DNA of 6,748 bases from DATFIX01 sp047617305. Its GTDB lineage: Archaea > Halobacteriota > Halobacteria > Halobacteriales > Natrialbaceae. This document shows, one piece after another, positions 6,301-6,748 of the stretch. The position numbers and the translations under genes were made by a program. The stretch is from the NCBI GenBank assembly GCA_047617305.1, contig JBLGCL010000162.1:1-6748 (forward strand), written 5' to 3'. Each line of letters begins with the position of its first letter. Position 1 is the first letter of the stretch. The notes beneath the pieces were generated by a model. It saw nothing but the letters and a program-made list of their open reading frames with translations, was not told the DNA's origin and made no database searches.

Positions 6301-6748
6301 CGGTACGCCTCGCGGGAGCGGGTCGTCGTCGCGACCCCGAGGACCGGGACCCCGAGTTCCTCGAGGAAGTGCCGTTCCGGGGTCTCACCCTCGTCGTCCG
6401 CCCCGCGGCCGCGTTCCTCCATCGAGAGCGCGAACACGAAGCCGCTCACGACCGCGTCGACGACGGGTTCGGCGGCGTCCGCCGACGAGTCCTCGCTTGC
6501 ACCGCCGGCGAACCAGTTGCGGGCGATCCACTCGGCGTCCCGTCGCCCCGGTTCGTCGGCGACTGGATCGCAGAACACCGGCAGGGCGTTCGCCCCGTGG
6601 GCCTCGATCGCCCGAACGAGAGCGTCCACGTACCGGCTATTCTCGTTCGTCCAGTGGGACTCGTAGAACCAGACCCCGATCGTGGGGCGATCCGGATCGA
6701 GGTTCTCCCGGAGTTCCTCGTACGTCGCGCCGGGATAGTCCGGGTGGT
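3378..6748 (-). CDS. cobN: Cobaltochelatase large subunit CobN (5' end outside window)
   Basis: Large porphyrin-binding subunit of the ATP-dependent cobalt chelatase, related to magnesium chelatase BchH/ChlH. It works with AAA+ partners (CobS/CobT, or ChlI/ChlD-type in archaea) that are not in this window. About 1122 codons are visible. The frame stays open past the GTG at 6629-6627 to the window end, and that upstream part encodes HPDYPG and WFYESHWTNENSRYV, typical CobN sequence, so the GTG is not the start. Compared with a usual length near 1250-1300 residues, the N-terminal 100-200 are missing. Seen on the minus strand: PEFDGVVVTHPVS (about 6245-6210), LHNYPPSDDGIGTAFGLDTP (about 6056-5997), HLGTHGSLEWLPGK (5567-5526), NNPGEGAQAKRR (about 5450-5415), LPTGRNFYTLDPRKVPARSA (about 4622-4563), WGTPTVRTRGE, RPGGYGAG, LQWGGYA and HGYKGAGD near the C-terminus. 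No frameshift or internal stop was found. The gene heads the operon with cbiC and cbiE. It could in principle chelate another metal, but the context favours cobalt. Confidence 0.96.
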   Translation of the reverse strand, partial: HPDYPGATYEELRENLDPDRPTIGVWFYESHWTNENSRYVDALVRAIEAHGANALPVFCDPVADEPGRRDAEWIARNWFAGGASEDSSADAAEPVVDAVVSGFVFALSMEERGRGADDEGETPERHFLEELGVPVLGVATTTRSREAYRQADAGLKGFELALSVALPEFDGVVVTHPVSGKEPVPGGPDVGTAPEQHRPIEDRVDHVARLAINWARLRHRPNEDKRVAVVLHNYPPSDDGIGTAFGLDTPASLVALLDELADRGYAVGDYPDDGDAVIESLVEQLTLDGRWVAPGDARERSVDVVEPGQYAEWFEGLDPEFREAVLEEWGDPPERPIAVPGVEFGNVLVTVQPPRGFAVDPSKVYHDSALQPPHEYVAVYRWLREAYGADAVVHLGTHGSLEWLPGKTVGLDAASAPDALVDDLPNVYPYVINNPGEGAQAKRRSYAAVVDHLTPVLREAGTYDDLADLEELVRTFREAGRGGTPDTGGAEDATRLGETLRERVRDLDLAPELGIDDLDAIDDENLSERLHEYLTDLKTTQVRMGLHTLGKPPEEERLVHYLAALTRLPNPGAPSLRESVAGVLGVEYDRLVESPGAYNETVDGYLADVADVVTETSRELLATLAERDFAVDDEFVDDLVASVDPLGDAEPVPGARDDLRNVLRFVCEEAVPRVRGATTEVPRVADALAGEYVPPGGSGAPTRGGVDLLPTGRNFYTLDPRKVPARSAWRVGREVAESLLERHREKAGEYPESVGVVAWGTPTVRTRGETVAQALALLGVEPVWSEAGRVEGAEPIPLDELGRPRIDVTTRVSGLFRDALPQAAAVIDEAVSTVADLDEPHDRNFVKKHVDRDADRRRREDGLDPDAAREAATRRVFTTRPGGYGAGTNKAVTEGNWEDRSDLAEAYLQWGGYAMDADGPVEQARDAFEQRLADVDATVKLEDTAEQDEFDSSDWYAFHGGLRAAVEECAGEAPASYVGDATDPDRTTVYTNAEKVRKTMRTRVLNPDWLDSMDDHGYKGAGDLATTVQIALGWDATAGVVGDALWEDVADAYAFDEERQDWLRDVNPWALESIADTLLEAIDRDLWEADEETRDRLRDLRLEVEGDLEARASADGPGSESR
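3388..3395 (-). promoter_or_regulatory. Ribosome binding site for cbiC
   Basis: On the minus strand this reads GGAAGTGA, one mismatch from GGAGGTGA, with 6 bases to the ATG at 3381-3379. It lies inside the 3' end of cobN, so cbiC can be translated from the polycistronic message by re-initiation. Confidence 0.65.

Noticed and set aside
6627..6629. GTG as the start codon of cobN
   Set aside because: The reading frame continues upstream to the window edge and encodes conserved CobN residues, so the gene starts outside the window.

Overview
The window reads as chromosomal or megaplasmid DNA from a haloarchaeon (Halobacteria). Three things point there: very high GC with GC-rich third codon positions, strongly acidic proteins (for example an Asp/Glu-rich N-terminal tail on CbiE), and a tetrapyrrole gene set typical of that class. 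No genus can be assigned from the sequence alone. The window is almost entirely coding and holds six genes. Two of them run off the ends.

Plus strand, 1-1915. The first gene is the C-terminal third of an ABC-transporter ATPase, probably CbiO, the cobalt-uptake ATPase. A gap of about 180 bp follows and contains a marked AT-rich island (about 282-315) that is the best promoter candidate in the window. Next come cobA (uroporphyrinogen-III C-methyltransferase) and, three bases after its stop, a precorrin-2 dehydrogenase/siroheme synthase N-terminal-type gene. Together these two turn uroporphyrinogen III into precorrin-2 and then sirohydrochlorin, the branch point for siroheme and cobalamin.

Minus strand, 6748-1916. 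A tightly coupled operon reads cobN (large cobaltochelatase subunit, 5' end outside the window), cbiC (precorrin-8X methylmutase) and cbiE (precorrin-7 C5-methyltransferase). Each junction is a 4-base ATGA overlap, and each downstream gene has a Shine-Dalgarno-like sequence inside the gene before it. The two gene groups converge at 1915/1916, where the stop codons abut with no spacer and form a TGATCA palindrome.

As a unit the region covers cobalt uptake (probable), corrinoid precursor supply, cobalt insertion and two later corrin-ring steps. I found no tRNA, rRNA, CRISPR array, insertion sequence or obvious transfer boundary, and nothing here requires a new biological system. The points worth a second look are the pairing of CobN with Cbi-type enzymes, the unusual cobA/dehydrogenase pairing, the zero-gap convergence, and the AT-rich island with the uncertain cobA start.
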